Source: Dysidea avara (lineage: Eukaryota; Porifera; Demospongiae; Dictyoceratida; Dysideidae). Taken from it: 64,000 bases of DNA. The notes below the pieces were generated by a model, which was not told the origin of the DNA, ran no database searches, and saw only the letters and a program-made list of their open reading frames with translations. Below, in pieces: positions 52,947-64,000 of the stretch; positions within the stretch are counted from its first letter, which is position 1, and every line of letters starts with the position of its first letter. Made by a program: the position numbers and the translations under genes. The DNA lies in assembly GCF_963678975.1 (NCBI RefSeq), contig NC_089281.1:12403075-12467074 (forward strand). The letters run 5' to 3'.

Positions 52947-54670
52947 ATATATATGTTTCCTGGGTTTGAAATGTTTCAACTTGTGGGTTTGCAGCCAAAA
53001 ACACAATGCAGCTTGTTTTAGTTTGGCAGCACAAATATGTACAATGAATTTAAAATAGGGCAGAGCAGTATAGTTACAATGTAATAGGAAGCTAACAGTG
53101 ATTTCTCAAAAGTGATGAAGGAGAACAAGGGTTGCCATGCACTGAAACATCTTTGAGATAATCTAGCAATGCAGTTCTTGGATCATGGCAGCCCGGCATA
53201 TGCATAATGGGATATATTTTAAAATTTGCTCAAATCGGTCAGCAGTGGCTGGGGGTTGCACCCCCAGACTGTACATTATAACCCACTATCAATGAAATCT
53301 AGAAACCGCCTTGAAAAATCCTGAATACGCCCCTTCATGGACCATTTGACTCAAGTTAATACTGTCATGGTGTACATGACTAAAAATTGCACTGTCAATT
53401 GATTGCCGCTCCTATTTTCTATCTATCTGCTCAAATAGCTTACAGCATGCATAAAATGTAAAGACTATATTGTCAGAATTATTCATTTCGGTGCAAATGT
53501 CATATCAATGAACTAATTATAATTGACTGTTTGAACTACCATGATTGTAATAATGCTTCAAAAATCACAACCATGCACAATGACATACATGGATAAAAAG
53601 GGGCATTGGACCAACAATGGATCCCTAGCTTAGCCTGTAACATCATCCCAACACATGATGATCTACATACCATAATTACCTAATAATTATGAATAGTTTA
53701 TAGCTATGTAGCAGCCACAGCATACAAGTCCCAATACATTTGTACCATTGTTAGACTTGCACCAATTATGTCAACATAATTTTGATCAAAATAGGCTAGA
53801 AAAGGCATCAAGCATTATATGCCAGCAGCCAGCATAGTGAGACTATTTTCAAGATTTTAATTAAACTGCACAATGTATGTGCCAAAATACACCAAAACAC
53901 AAGTCAAAACATGAACACACTACACATTATTTCATATCAAGAAAATGTGTACTTTTATTTTTCTTAGCAAACTTCATTGGAAGTAAGATCTAGATAGAGC
54001 AGTCATTTACTCTAAGCAGTCAGGATATACTCTAATAAAACAGTCACCTCTCAAACATAAAAGCATATTTGTGACCAAATTTTGAAAAATCACCCATATG
54101 GGCGCATTTGACACCTAAAATATTTAATGATCAGATTACAAACTTCATAGTGCAAATCTACTTGCTGATGGTGTTAAGCCATTCTCAATACCTTAAATTA
54201 CAAGAAAATTCTTGAAATATTTTTAGAACTGTTTCCTGCTCTTATTAGCAGCCCACTAAAAATGAAAATTTTAATTATTTCACACGCGCCCATATAGGTG
54301 ATTTTCCAAAATTCAGTCACATTTTAACATAATAGGTTCAATTTTTGAGCACTTTTCAAAAGTATAATCAGCTATTTTGAAGCACAACTGGCTCAAGCCC
54401 CTAACTATTGTAACATTAAGTAGTTCAGTCTGACCAGCCAGTCTGCTATATATGTAGTACTGTAGGGAGACATCCATCTTAGCTCGTGAAAAGGAAAACA
54501 GGCACCTGAGGTTCCACCTGATCCTTCCCCACTATGGACAGTTGGCATTTGCTTCCCCGTTTAACACCAGGTACCCATTGATGTTACAGCTGGGTGCATG
54601 GGCTTGGGAAGTTTCCCCAGTTAACACCAGGTTACAATTTAACAACACACATGCACACGCATGCATGCAC
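52947..54670. other. Intergenic; one MITE, no gene
   Basis: Apart from the MITE at 54071-54320 and a dispersed motif copy near 54024-54048, I see nothing coding. A short gggggttgcacccccag hairpin lies near 53250-53267. Confidence 0.45.
54071..54320. mobile_element. MITE with 35-bp terminal inverted repeats
   Basis: Left end gtgaccaaattttgaaaaat..cccatatgggcgc and right end gcgcccatataggtgatttt..attcagtcac are inverted copies. 250 bp in total, no coding. Confidence 0.75.
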
Positions 54671-54676
54671 ACACAA

Positions 54677-55180
54677 TTCTTATGTTTGCATTTCTCACTT
54701 TCTCAGCCACTTGCTCCAATTCGTCTAGCAAAAAGCCGGTAGTACACTAAGCTTAACACTATACTTAGTCAACTGGATGCTACTGTTATTTTGTTATTGT
54801 GATTTTGCTGCTGAAAAACATTTGTACAAACTTCTGAGTTGGTATAAAACTAAACTTTACTGTGTAAGATACAGCAGCTGGTGTACAAGCTATCAGTACC
54901 CATGCAGAGCTATAAGTTAAGATTACGAGGGAACAACTAAAAATTACAAGTAGACTGATTAATTAATTAACAAAGGGGTAATTGGGGTGGAACTACACTT
55001 GTGGCAAGGTCATACAACATATGCACCATCAATTCATACCACTTTCCCTAAGTGCTTATTGCTTTTAACCAAACCGATCGTCACAGTGACAAGCGAGTCA
55101 GAATGTTGAGAGTACAGTACAGCATAAGATCACAGTAAACGATTATAAGCAAAGCTATGAACACTCCAGCCAATAACTAT
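54677..55180 (-). pseudogene. Relic of DHRS7 exon 1
   Basis: 54677-54776 matches the 3' half of DHRS7 exon 1 (tatgtttgcatttctca, ccacttgctccaattcgtc, acactatacttagtcaactg) with deletions. 55120-55180 matches its 5' part (agatcacagt, gattataagcaaagc). The pieces are separated by unrelated sequence, and frames are lost. It sits directly upstream of GST3 in divergent orientation, so a DHRS7-GST pair once existed here as well. Confidence 0.7.
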
Positions 55181-55190
55181 TATTAGTAGC

Positions 55191-55887
55191 CAGGGGTGGA
55201 GAACAGTACTCAAAAGTGGGGGGCAAGTCATGTGCATGGGTTGGCTGTAAGTTACAAAGTGTTTTAAAATCATTAACTGTATACTTTAGTGTGCTTTGCA
55301 CTCTAGCATGCAAAGCATGCCAATACTAGGGGGTCTGGGGGCATGCCCCCCACAGGAAAATTTTGAGATTTGGATGCATGCTTTGAGATTGAATCTGAGA
55401 GCATTTTCAGTGAAACATGTGTACTTGAATAGGATACTCCTATGCAATGACTATCATTGAGACACTATGCAATTAGATACAGCAGTAAATGAAAGCATTT
55501 TAGATAAACTCATGCTATTGATTATATACATATAGATATAAGTTAAGTGTTAGTGAAGACATATTGAATTAATTGCATATAGCAGGGTAAGCTTGTAATG
55601 ATTCCGCTGAATGTTCTATTAGAGTAGTTAGGTGACTGCTCTATTAGAGTATATCGATCTCGTGCTCTCCCTGCACTGATTCAAGCAGTGTTACATCCTT
55701 GCATAACCTTTAGCACAAATCCCAGTAAATAAAGGCAAAGTAAGTTGGCTAATGAATATAATAGTTACTTTTACTTTGGCAACTAGGCATTAGAAAAAGT
55801 GAGGGAGCACTGGCCTTCCACTTGCAAAAGTAGGGGGGGGGGGGGGGGGGGGGGTTGCCCCCCTGCCTCTTTATTTCTCCGCCCCTG
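55191..55887. mobile_element. hAT-like MITE with 8-bp target duplication and G22 tract
   Basis: Ends CAGGGGTGGAGAA and the inverted TTCTCCGCCCCTG; flanks TTAGTAGC and CTAGTAGC (7 of 8 identical) fit a hAT-type 8-bp target duplication. It contains a 22-base G run (55833-55854) and a ggcatgcccc block shared with 60890-60925. It separates the DHRS7 relic from GST3. Confidence 0.7.
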
Positions 55888-56239
55888 CTAGTAGCACAGT
55901 AAGAGAAATGTTGAAGTGTGCGTTGTTTATGCGCATGCGTGGAGTTGACCGTTGAAGCCGTCAAAATGCCGGAGCTTCGTATCTTCTACGACCTACTCTC
56001 TCAACCATGCAGGGCTGTTGTCTTGTTTTTAGAAGCGAACAAGATCCCTTATGAGTCTGTGTTGATCAGTTTAACAGAAGGTACGTAGGTCTACGCGCAC
56101 CACATGAATAATGGTTACTTAATTGATTTTGTAATTATTTTCTGTATGTTTTGTGTTGTATTCTTGTGGTTGTATCATGTGTCATGTACTATATACCATA
56201 ATGTATGTGTGTTTGTATTGTTGTTTTTTTTTGTTGTGT

Positions 56240-56910
56240 GTACTCAACCAGGGAAGAACGGCTGGGGCCGACTGGTTTTGAGTTTAAATTATAAATCAAA
56301 TCAAATTATGCTGAAGGGGCGTTCCGGGTCCACCGGTTTCGAATTCACTTTGACAGTCAACTTTATACTCTCGCGTGGCCAGAACGCTTTTCCCCCTTTT
56401 TTGAGTGATAGTTTGCAGAAAAAAAGGGTCTGGTATAACTCCAACCTCGGCTCCAACAGCCGTTTGGTTTTGGCTAATATCCGGCAGGTTTTGATATTTT
56501 GATTAGCCTGGAGATAGTCGCAAATATTAAAAGAAGTAATTGACAATTACGGTGAGAATCATACTATGGCTCCTGTTCTGTTCTGTGCTAAAAACCTTGA
56601 TGTTACCTTGCCTAACCGAAACTTGATAACAGACTATAGCCAAAAGGCTACAGCTATACACACCAGATCCTTTTTTTCGCCAACCGTCACTCAAAAAGGA
56701 CGAAAACGGTCTGGCCACATAAGACTACTGCCAACTGCTGTGATAGTCTCATGCCAGACTATTTGCGACTATTCAAACAATCCACAGAATCTGGAGATTC
56801 AGAATGAAATGGCTATTGGAGTTACACCAGACCCACCCTTTCCCTCCGGCACCTAAATATGAAAGGGAAAGGAGGGGTCTGGGCATGAGACTGTTGTGAT
56901 GGGTGATTTT
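56240..56910. mobile_element. GTCTGG-family foldback cluster in GST3 intron 1
   Basis: At least three inverted segments carry gtctgg..catgagact or its complement (about 56378-56456, 56662-56730, 56815-56910), including ggagttacaccagaccc. This resembles copies of the 29207-29672 family inserted into each other. Open frames here (56104-56502, 56566-56856) derive from the repeats. Confidence 0.55.
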
Positions 56911-58322
56911 TTTATCTATGTAAAACCTTGCAGGGAGTATAGATCACACAGATAATGGTACCAATAAAATATATTGTGTGAGAGAGGTGTTACTTAAACT
57001 CATCTAAGTTGTTCATCATGCTGACTAGTGGCTTGGAGACCGGTGGCCATATTGCGTTCCTTAGTTGCTACTCTAAGACTACAGAATCAATACAGCAATG
57101 AATAAAGGTGCATGGTATGTTATTTGCAAGCCCACATGCTTCACTTGTTGTTCTGCGGTTTTCACTCAACTGGTCAATTTTATATGAACTATGGCTTGTA
57201 TATATTTCACCAAAAATCACAGGTGCTCACAAGAAGAACGAAGATCTTGGAAAATTGAATCCTCGTAGAACCATTCCTGCAATGGATGATAATGGGTTCT
57301 ATTTGTCAGAAAGGTATAAGGTTTGTGTGATATGTATATAGTAGCAGTGAAATTCACTACTTTGCATGTTTTACTATGTATAGCTCACCGCACATGATAA
57401 ATATAATAATTTGGAAGGAGAAAAAACAATTTTTACAATGGTCCTTCAATTATCCAAACTCATTGGGCCCTAGGTGTGTGTTTGGATATTGGGTAAACGA
57501 AACCCATACATTTATATATATATATATACAGAGCATTAAAATAACATACACTTTAGGCAGAATACTCTAATAGAACAGTCACTTCCACAGTTTAGTAACA
57601 GAATGTTCAGATAATCAGTGACCACTGTATATAGTAATGATGACTACTTCTACAGTGACAGTAACTACATGGTAGTGATGGTCACTATGAAAAAAGTGAC
57701 AGTCACAACCGGGGGGTAGTCACTACCTACTAAAGTGAGTTCACTACTTTGTTTTTACTGTGTATAAATGCATGGCATGTACTTAGTCAAGTAGTTTGAA
57801 CACTTGCCTGTGACCCTATACTACTGTTAGACAGCCAAAATAAAGTAGGAAAGAAAGAGTGACTAAAATGTTTAGCATAGCAAGATTCTAAGGTGCATGC
57901 TGTTCTCAACAACTGGCAAGTGTTGCGCTACTCGGTCAATATCGTATCACATTGCTACAAAGACACGCTGACCCAGCCTGTAAAGTGGTGTGTTTTTGGG
58001 AGGAAAGTTAGCCACAACTTTTAGAATGAACTTCACAAGAAATTGTAGCTGTGGGGTGTATATACTCCCTGCCACAATAATTTTCCAAATAAAATTATTA
58101 AATGTACGAAAACTTTCACTCTGCCACCATTCAGTATACATGTTGTTTACCGTCCATTAATTCTTTTCTAGTAGAGCTATTCTAAGGTACCTTGCAGCAA
58201 AGTACAAAGTTCCTGACCACTAGTATCCCAGCAAACTAGAGGATCGTGTCAGAATAGATGAATATCTGGAGTGGAATGACTCTAACATCAGAGCTGGAGC
58301 CATGGGGTTCTTCTATTATACG

Positions 58323-59384
58323 GTTATTGCATATTAAAAAATCTTGATTCTTGGAGTTTGATTTTGCGCATACTGCAATGAATTCACTACAATTTGTTTA
58401 AACATCCTGTTGCATACTTGCCAGACAGTGAATATTGCAGGTATGTTTCATTTATGGGATTACACTCAATAACCCACATTTGCAATAATCATACAATTGC
58501 CATAATAGGTGGCATCATTGTGTAGGAATGTCTGTTTCCATAAAAGAGGTATCTGAAATCAAGAGTTTCCCAGCAAAAACCATCCTGCAAGATCCTGCAG
58601 GAGTCCTGCAAGTTCCTGCAGGAAATGACCAGATTCTCTTGCAAGAGTCTTGCAAGATCCTGGAATGCTCTTGCAGGATTTTGCAGGAAATCTCTTGCAA
58701 GATCTTGCGTAAAGTTCTTGCAGGATCATTTTGCCTGGAATCTGGAATCTTTGCAAAAAAAAGTGGTGAGATTAGGAAACTTACATGCAATATTTGGGTA
58801 GTGTCAGACCCCTTTGTGGAATATTACTTTCTTTGTTTTGCAGTCTGCTCTATACCCTGCACAAATGTAGCAATGTATATATATATATATATATATGTAT
58901 GCAATGTACTAGCTGATGGGCTATTTGTTTTAGTGCATGTGTGTCAGTGGATGGGACAATTGGTTCCCCTCTTTGTGGAGGAGCCATAGCTACTTCTTTT
59001 AGTTGGAATACTAAACCTTGTCAGGCCAAAATCAATGTATATAACTCATGAAAAATCATACTTTGTAGAATCACCTGAAACCAAAGTCAAAGCAGCTGTC
59101 AAACTGTCACCCAGCACCCTTTGTGCATGCTAAAATAATTATCATATTGTTGGTGTTTAAGACTTTTAAACAGCTTTTAAGACTTCACAACCATCTGCAA
59201 GGAAATATCAGCAGTGAGACACGTAAGAGGTGATTATTTGCTGCTTAAAAAAATACAGAAACTAGCAAGAGAATCTGCTCTCCCCAACCACCTACAACAT
59301 AGCCGGTTTGTGTCCCTCCTCTTGCCTTGGATTTACCCCTGTATGTGGCATGCTAATAGCACTGTAATCGTCTTTGTTTTGCAG
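58323..59384. other. GST3 intron 3 with a TGCAGGA/TTGCAAGA repeat block
   Basis: At 58567-58735 the sequence is built from short tgcagga, cctgcagg and cttgcaag modules, repeated about fifteen times in both orientations and open in several frames. A TA microsatellite lies at about 58876-58896. No gene beyond that. Confidence 0.6.
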
Positions 59385-59714
59385 TTTGCTCGTCCAAAAG
59401 TCTTTAGTCTTCCAGAGGATCCTGCAAAGGCAGAAGAGTGCAAAGGAAAACTTGAAAAAGCAATTACCACATGTGAGAGCTACTTTTTGAGTAGAGGAAA
59501 GTATATTGGAGGAGATGATATTTCTGTTGCTGACCTGAAGCCATTTTGTGAGCTGACACAATTGTGGATGACTGATTATAAACCCTACCAGGATGGTTCT
59601 AAGGTTGATGTTTGGATGAAGAACTGTAAAGAGAGATTAGGACCAGCCTATGACAAAGCTCATAAACCAGTTAATGATGCAATTGAGCAGGGATGGTTCA
59701 AGTCTAAAAGTTAA

Positions 59715-61277
59715 ATGATACTAAGACTACTAAGGCTGGACCCACTAAGACTTGCATTTGTCATTGCTATATATTATACATTAATTTTGCTACAACATGT
59801 TGTGTTATACATAGTTGAAACACATGCTACGCATGCACTATATTGATGCTTATTGTAGGTCATGCAGTGATTTAAATGGTTTGGTCCATTTTGCGAATTA
59901 AATATGCCTGTCCTAAAATATGTGGACTGTCTTTGTGTGTGTATGTTGGTGAAAGATATCCTGGCTGCTTATAACCAGGTTTATAACTTTTACTGAATTC
60001 TGATACTTTCACCAGAATGTAATGGTGTACATGCACAACAAAGTAAGTTACCTAGTTTACCAGCAATTCTACAGTGGTGAACAAAACTTTATGTAAGATT
60101 GAGATACTCTCATAGAACAGTCAGCCAAATACTCTAATAGAGCAGTCATTGCATATAATTATAAGGATCCCCCACAGTTGTTGAGTATGAAAACTTACAT
60201 TTGCAGTATTATCCCATGGGCACTTTTAACCTGCTAGGAGTATTTTAAAATGAAATGTACATGGTCCTTTGTATATACCATTCTTTAAGTGCGTGACTGC
60301 ATGACTGCTACAACTCTTGATCAGTTAGAAAGTGTGGTGAGGGGACAGAAACTAAAGGTGGTATTTTTACATTTCGGGACTGAATTTTTATGTACAGCAG
60401 TTAAATGACACAAATATCTAATCTTATAATGCACCTCCCTTGCCAAGCCCTGGATCCACCCTGTGTATCGCTTAATTGTAATTATTCATACCAGCCAAGA
60501 CACATAAATGCTGTGCCTATTAATAATTTTCTGATGTGAGTGGCATAATGGTCTTGTAATATTTTGTGGCATCAGATAGCTGAGAGGCATGTTGTTACAT
60601 TTCTGTTGAAGTTGGCAAAGTAGCATAATAATCTTTCATGCTAAAGAACACAAAGCTAGCAAGGTGGTAGTAGATGACAGAATCTGCATTCTAAACTGCC
60701 ATGATTTCCATTCTCTATCATAATCCCTCAGTAACTATCGTGAAACCTGTCCAATCAAAGTGGCCACTCTAATAATCGCCAAACAGGGCCATAGTCAGAC
60801 TTTTATCTGGGTGGGTTCTTTTAGAGGAAAAGTGGACCTTTTTAGATGGGATGGTACAGATTGCATTATGGTGTGCAACAGCATGCAAAGCATACTGAAA
60901 GGGGGGTGGGCATCCCCCCCCCCCAGGAAAGTTTTGAAAATAGATACTAAAAGATTGGATTTGGTGGCATTTCAGTAAACAAAAATAACAATTTTTTAGG
61001 TAAGCTCAAGACCAGCTATGTGGATGACATCTGGGAAAATATTTCTACTGCTACTGTAAATTATACTGTCTGTGCATGCATGTGTAATGTGTCTAAATAT
61101 AATAATATATATTGAAATGTCACAGTGAATAAGAATGGGAAAGATTGAGTGCTCTAGATCTGTCATGATCAACAGGGGCAGTGGAGCAGAACAAAGAGCA
61201 TCTTAAGTCCACTTAAACTGAATTATTAGTTTCTCATCCTCCTATACTCAAAATAGCAGTGCAGGAGGGCAGATTTA
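59715..61277. other. GST3 3' flank with a short DHRS7 relic
   Basis: The 29 bp at 60047-60075 (ttacctagtttaccagcaat..) match the donor end of DHRS7 exon 3 on the minus strand (49222 region). This suggests that a DHRS7 copy once followed GST3. Two dispersed ATACTCTAATAGA motifs lie at 60104-60150. Sequence at 60770-61000 shares modules with the hAT-like MITE at 55191. No gene recognised. Confidence 0.45.
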
Positions 61278-61715
61278 ATGGACTTTTGCTACTGGACTTG
61301 TAAAATTGTGGACCTTTTTGCTAAAATGGTGGACCGGACTTTTTCTGAAATTGTGGACCTTTTTTCCAAACCGGAGGACGGTTCTTCAGACCCCCAAACC
61401 CCCACCCCTGGCCTGCCAAATGTGTCATACAGCTTTTTCAAAAAGTTGATCCTCCGGGACATTGTGAATGATAATGGAGGACATTTTATCCCTCTTGTAT
61501 GTGAGACCTTTGGTGTTTGGTCACCATATGCCCTATCAGTTTTAGGATCCATAGCTGACAGAACAACTGTTAGAAATGGTTTACCTCAAAAGTTTGCTAG
61601 GCGCCAACTTCTCCAGCAACTGTCTGTGACTTTGTGCAGGTACAATGCAAAAATGATACTCCGCCAGTATTCACTTACTGCTGAGGACAAATTTCCTGAC
61701 TTTGACATTGGTTAA
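61278..61715 (+). pseudogene. C-terminal fragment of a retroelement polyprotein
   Basis: The last two thirds of this 145-codon frame read like the post-RT C-terminal region found in many invertebrate LINE-type proteins: H-F-I-P-L-V-C-E-T-F-G, then R-N-G-L, then Q-L-S-V-x-L-x-R-Y-N-A-x-M-I-L. The first third is a V-D-L-F repeat of likely MITE origin fused to it. No RT core is present upstream. Assignment is by pattern memory. Confidence 0.5.
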
Positions 61716-63582
61716 GTATGTAGCTAGTAATAAGTATATAGTTAGGTAATAAGTAGTAGTATGGTGTAGTTTTCTGTATGTACAAGTTCTTCTTCAATAC
61801 GCTGACGCATGTTGGGAAAAAAGTTGATGCGGGCATTTTACCCATGCATTTCTGAAATTTCACATTCTCCAATAAAAGATGCGGGCGGTGGACCAGAAAC
61901 ATAAGTAATAACTGGAGTGGCCTTACCATACTGTTTAAAATAAAATGTACAAGATTACAAGACATTTACTGATACACAAACGATTGCTAAACACAGCTCA
62001 TAAGCGCCGAAAAGCGGCAAAGGAGCATAACACTCATGATCAGCTGCATGTGTTCTCAGTATGATCTTTTATGACTGAAATGCCTTTGCAACCACATGTC
62101 CTTATATATATAGAGAGAGAGTAGTAATTGCCTGGGCTGTGTCTGGTCATGTTTCGGCGTTTATAAGCTCCTGCTAAGCAATACACAGTATGAAAATGAG
62201 CTATAAGTGAGGTACGTGTGTGCATGAGTTTGTGATAAGTCCGTGACAATTGCTATGTGGCTTCTGTTGTCAAACAGAGGACTTCTGTTGGCTGGTAGTT
62301 GCTGGCTTCTGTTGGTGCTGCCTACAGTACCCCTCATGCCGTGTCCGCAAGGAGTGTGAAGGAGCAGTAGCAACAGGAGATGCGGCCAGTGATGTATGAA
62401 GTTGCTGATTGGAGTAGTTACAGTCGGGTCTGTGACATGGAGAATGGTGCTGACTTTACCAGGTTGGGGAAACACATGTGGGTATTAAAGTCAGCAGCAA
62501 TTAGGCGACTGGAGTGATGATTGATAGGTTCATTGATGGAGTGCAGTGAAAAGCTGCACCTGGTTGGCCGGAGCCAGTTAATATACGCTGTGTGTCGAAG
62601 TGAGCTGCTGTCCAGAACATGAGCAGAGTTGACACGTCGAGATCTCGGTTGAGATGAGTCTACTGTGTTGTTTGCGGAAGTGGGTGAGTTGAGCAGTGAG
62701 CTAGCTCGATGTTGGCGTTTGGTGTGGGCTCTGCAGTGTTGCTTCAACAATCCAGAAGCGTAGTTTGCAAGCTAGTTGTTTCAAACGACGTGCCTGTAGG
62801 AGCTGGAAAGGTTGCTGGGTGAGCTGTGGTTGACTGCTGGTAGCTAGTGTCCAGTGGATGACATTGGTGGTGGTTGGGAGGAGGTTGTCACCACATGGAA
62901 GAGTGTTCAGCTGATTGCTGAGGTTACACCATAGATTATAGTATGTACATGTTGAGCTGGATCCTCAAGAACATTTAATAACTCACAGATGCAATTATAC
63001 AATGATCTTGAAATTTGGCTCATTTGCAGCACTACTTGACCTGAAAAAAATATTTCAAAATCTTTTCGTTCAAATGTCTGACACAATATTTATGGCCAAT
63101 CAAAATTTTCATCATACATTTCCTATGGGGAAGCCATAAAGTGTAGTGTTCATTACAGCCCTTTCCCGAAGTGGTAATGGAGCCAAACCATACATGTCTG
63201 TTGTTGACACCTTTGCTGTCACCACTATATAATCATCTGGTTGGCTGAAATATTAACTCTCTTGAGAAAAAATCCACTTTTAATTGTTAGCTGTTTTTCA
63301 GGATCCAGTTCAACTTGTACATACTATAGGCCACTCCAAAAATTTCATTGTTTCCTGCATGCAAATTCTCTTCTGCATGGTTTTATTCATTATGCTGTAA
63401 ACTGAACATTTTATTCATTGTTTATCACGTGAACGTGTAGTAGTTGTACACAGGCACTATTTCTAGCAATAACCTTATTCAGAGTCAGCTTTTATGCTGT
63501 ATTTCATGCCCTTATATAGTTTAGCTCTAATAGTTGTTACGTGGGTCATGGATGTAAACATTAGAAGCATAGCTATAATCAA
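61716..63582. other. Right-end intergenic DNA; nothing firm
   Basis: A ta/ga microsatellite lies at about 62103-62122. Minus-strand open stretches at 62161-62475 and 62418-62750 overlap. One contains A-A-D-F-N-T-H, resembling the endonuclease G-D-F-N-T-H motif of LINEs, but the surrounding sequence is not convincing. No gene called. Confidence 0.4.
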
Positions 63583-63863
63583 GAGTAAATAATAGAAGAG
63601 AGAGTGTCTATCTCCAGTATGGGCCATCAAAAATGACAGCCACAAGTCCACACGCTTCCCTTGAGTTTACAGGAAGGGTATTAATATACTTTACTAACTT
63701 TGAAGGGGTTACTCATCAAAGTCACCACCTCCTAAAAGTGTTAACTCAAAAATCAGCACTTATATCATAAGCATGAATTTACTATAATATCCAAAAAGAC
63801 TTGTGACTGTCATTTTTGATGGCCCATACTGGAGTTAGACACTCTCTCTTCTATTATTTTACT
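63583..63863. mobile_element. MITE with ~60-bp terminal inverted repeats
   Basis: Left end agtaaataatagaagagaga through ccatcaaaaatgacag and the right inverted copy (ctgtcatttttgatgg through ctctcttctattattttact) pair over about 60 bp. 281 bp total, no coding. Confidence 0.8.
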
Positions 63864-64000
63864 CTGCTTGCTACTCGGCTTGCTATAATGAATAATAAAC
63901 TGCCTGCCGCTGGCACACAGTTTTTTGAGATCAATGAAATGGGAAACAATGAATTTTCTTGGAGAGGGAATAGAAACTATCAGATGGTTTATTAAAATTT

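Larger units (their letters stand above)
55966..59714 (+). pseudogene. Theta-like GST, copy 3 (GST3), interrupted by one in-frame TAG
   Basis: Four exons with the same lengths as GST2: 55966-56080 (115), 57223-57313 (91), 58172-58322 (151), 59385-59714 (330); splice sites and phases are intact. Residues S-Q-P-C-R-A, R-T-I-P-A-M-D-D-N-G, D-D-I-S-V-A-D and the C-terminal W-F-K-S-K-S are kept. Codon 86 (58221-58223) is TAG where GST1 and GST2 have TGG in D-H-W-Y-P, which would truncate the protein before the helical domain. All else looks constrained, so this is a very young pseudogene, a null allele, or a base error. It is much more diverged from GST1/GST2 than they are from each other. Confidence 0.85.

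Noticed and set aside
56104-56856. Two open frames (132 and 96 codons) in GST3 intron 1.
   Set aside because: They are derived from the GTCTGG foldback repeats and simple T/G-rich sequence.
62418-62750. Minus-strand frame with an A-A-D-F-N-T-H motif like a LINE endonuclease.
   Set aside because: The motif is short, the rest shows no endonuclease blocks, and adjacent frames do not continue it.

Overview
The window is AT-rich, intron-dense animal nuclear DNA. The genes I could reconstruct exon by exon are all metazoan: NDUFAF7, BABAM2 (BRE), SPRTN, the gamete fusogen HAP2/GCS1, theta-type glutathione S-transferases, DHRS7, and a single-exon seven-helix receptor. Short introns (often about 50-150 bp), a retained HAP2 and very many foldback/MITE elements suggest a non-bilaterian animal. 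A demosponge is my best guess, but that is inference and no species marker was checked.

Layout. 1-12 kb: repeat-rich DNA with a minisatellite, foldback elements, a tRNA-derived SINE, a LINE relic and one intronless 7TM gene (3407-4585, +). 12.1-28.3 kb: a compact gene block, NDUFAF7 (-) / BABAM2 (+) / SPRTN (-) / HAP2 (+) / GST1 (+). NDUFAF7-BABAM2 and SPRTN-HAP2 are head-to-head, with 50 and 112 bp between start codons. BABAM2 and SPRTN are tail-to-tail, 105 bp apart. HAP2 ends 64 bp before the GST1 start. Frame and phase closed for every exon in these genes.

27.1-48.5 kb: a large tandem duplication. The unit runs from HAP2 intron 15, through the last four HAP2 exons and a GST gene, to the last two exons of DHRS7. 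Copy A is about 27.1-34.84 kb and copy B about 34.85-48.49 kb. The duplication left a 3' HAP2 relic in copy B, a 3' DHRS7 relic in copy A and two GST genes. Copy B later took in a Ty3/Gypsy element with LTRs identical by eye (36562-42017), a foldback insertion of about 1.1 kb, a hAT-like MITE and a tiny palindrome. Copy A serves as the empty site for each.

48.5-60 kb: the rest of DHRS7 (-), then older debris of the same GST/DHRS7 pair (a GST last-exon relic, a DHRS7 first-exon relic), and GST3 (+), which has a single in-frame TAG at a conserved Trp. 60-64 kb: repeats, a short DHRS7 relic, a reverse-transcriptase C-terminal fragment and a MITE.

Functional themes: mitochondrial complex I assembly (NDUFAF7); ubiquitin-linked DNA repair (BABAM2, SPRTN); gamete fusion (HAP2); detoxification and redox (GST, DHRS7). 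All exon models come from reading splice sites and recognising families by memory; no alignment or transcript was available.
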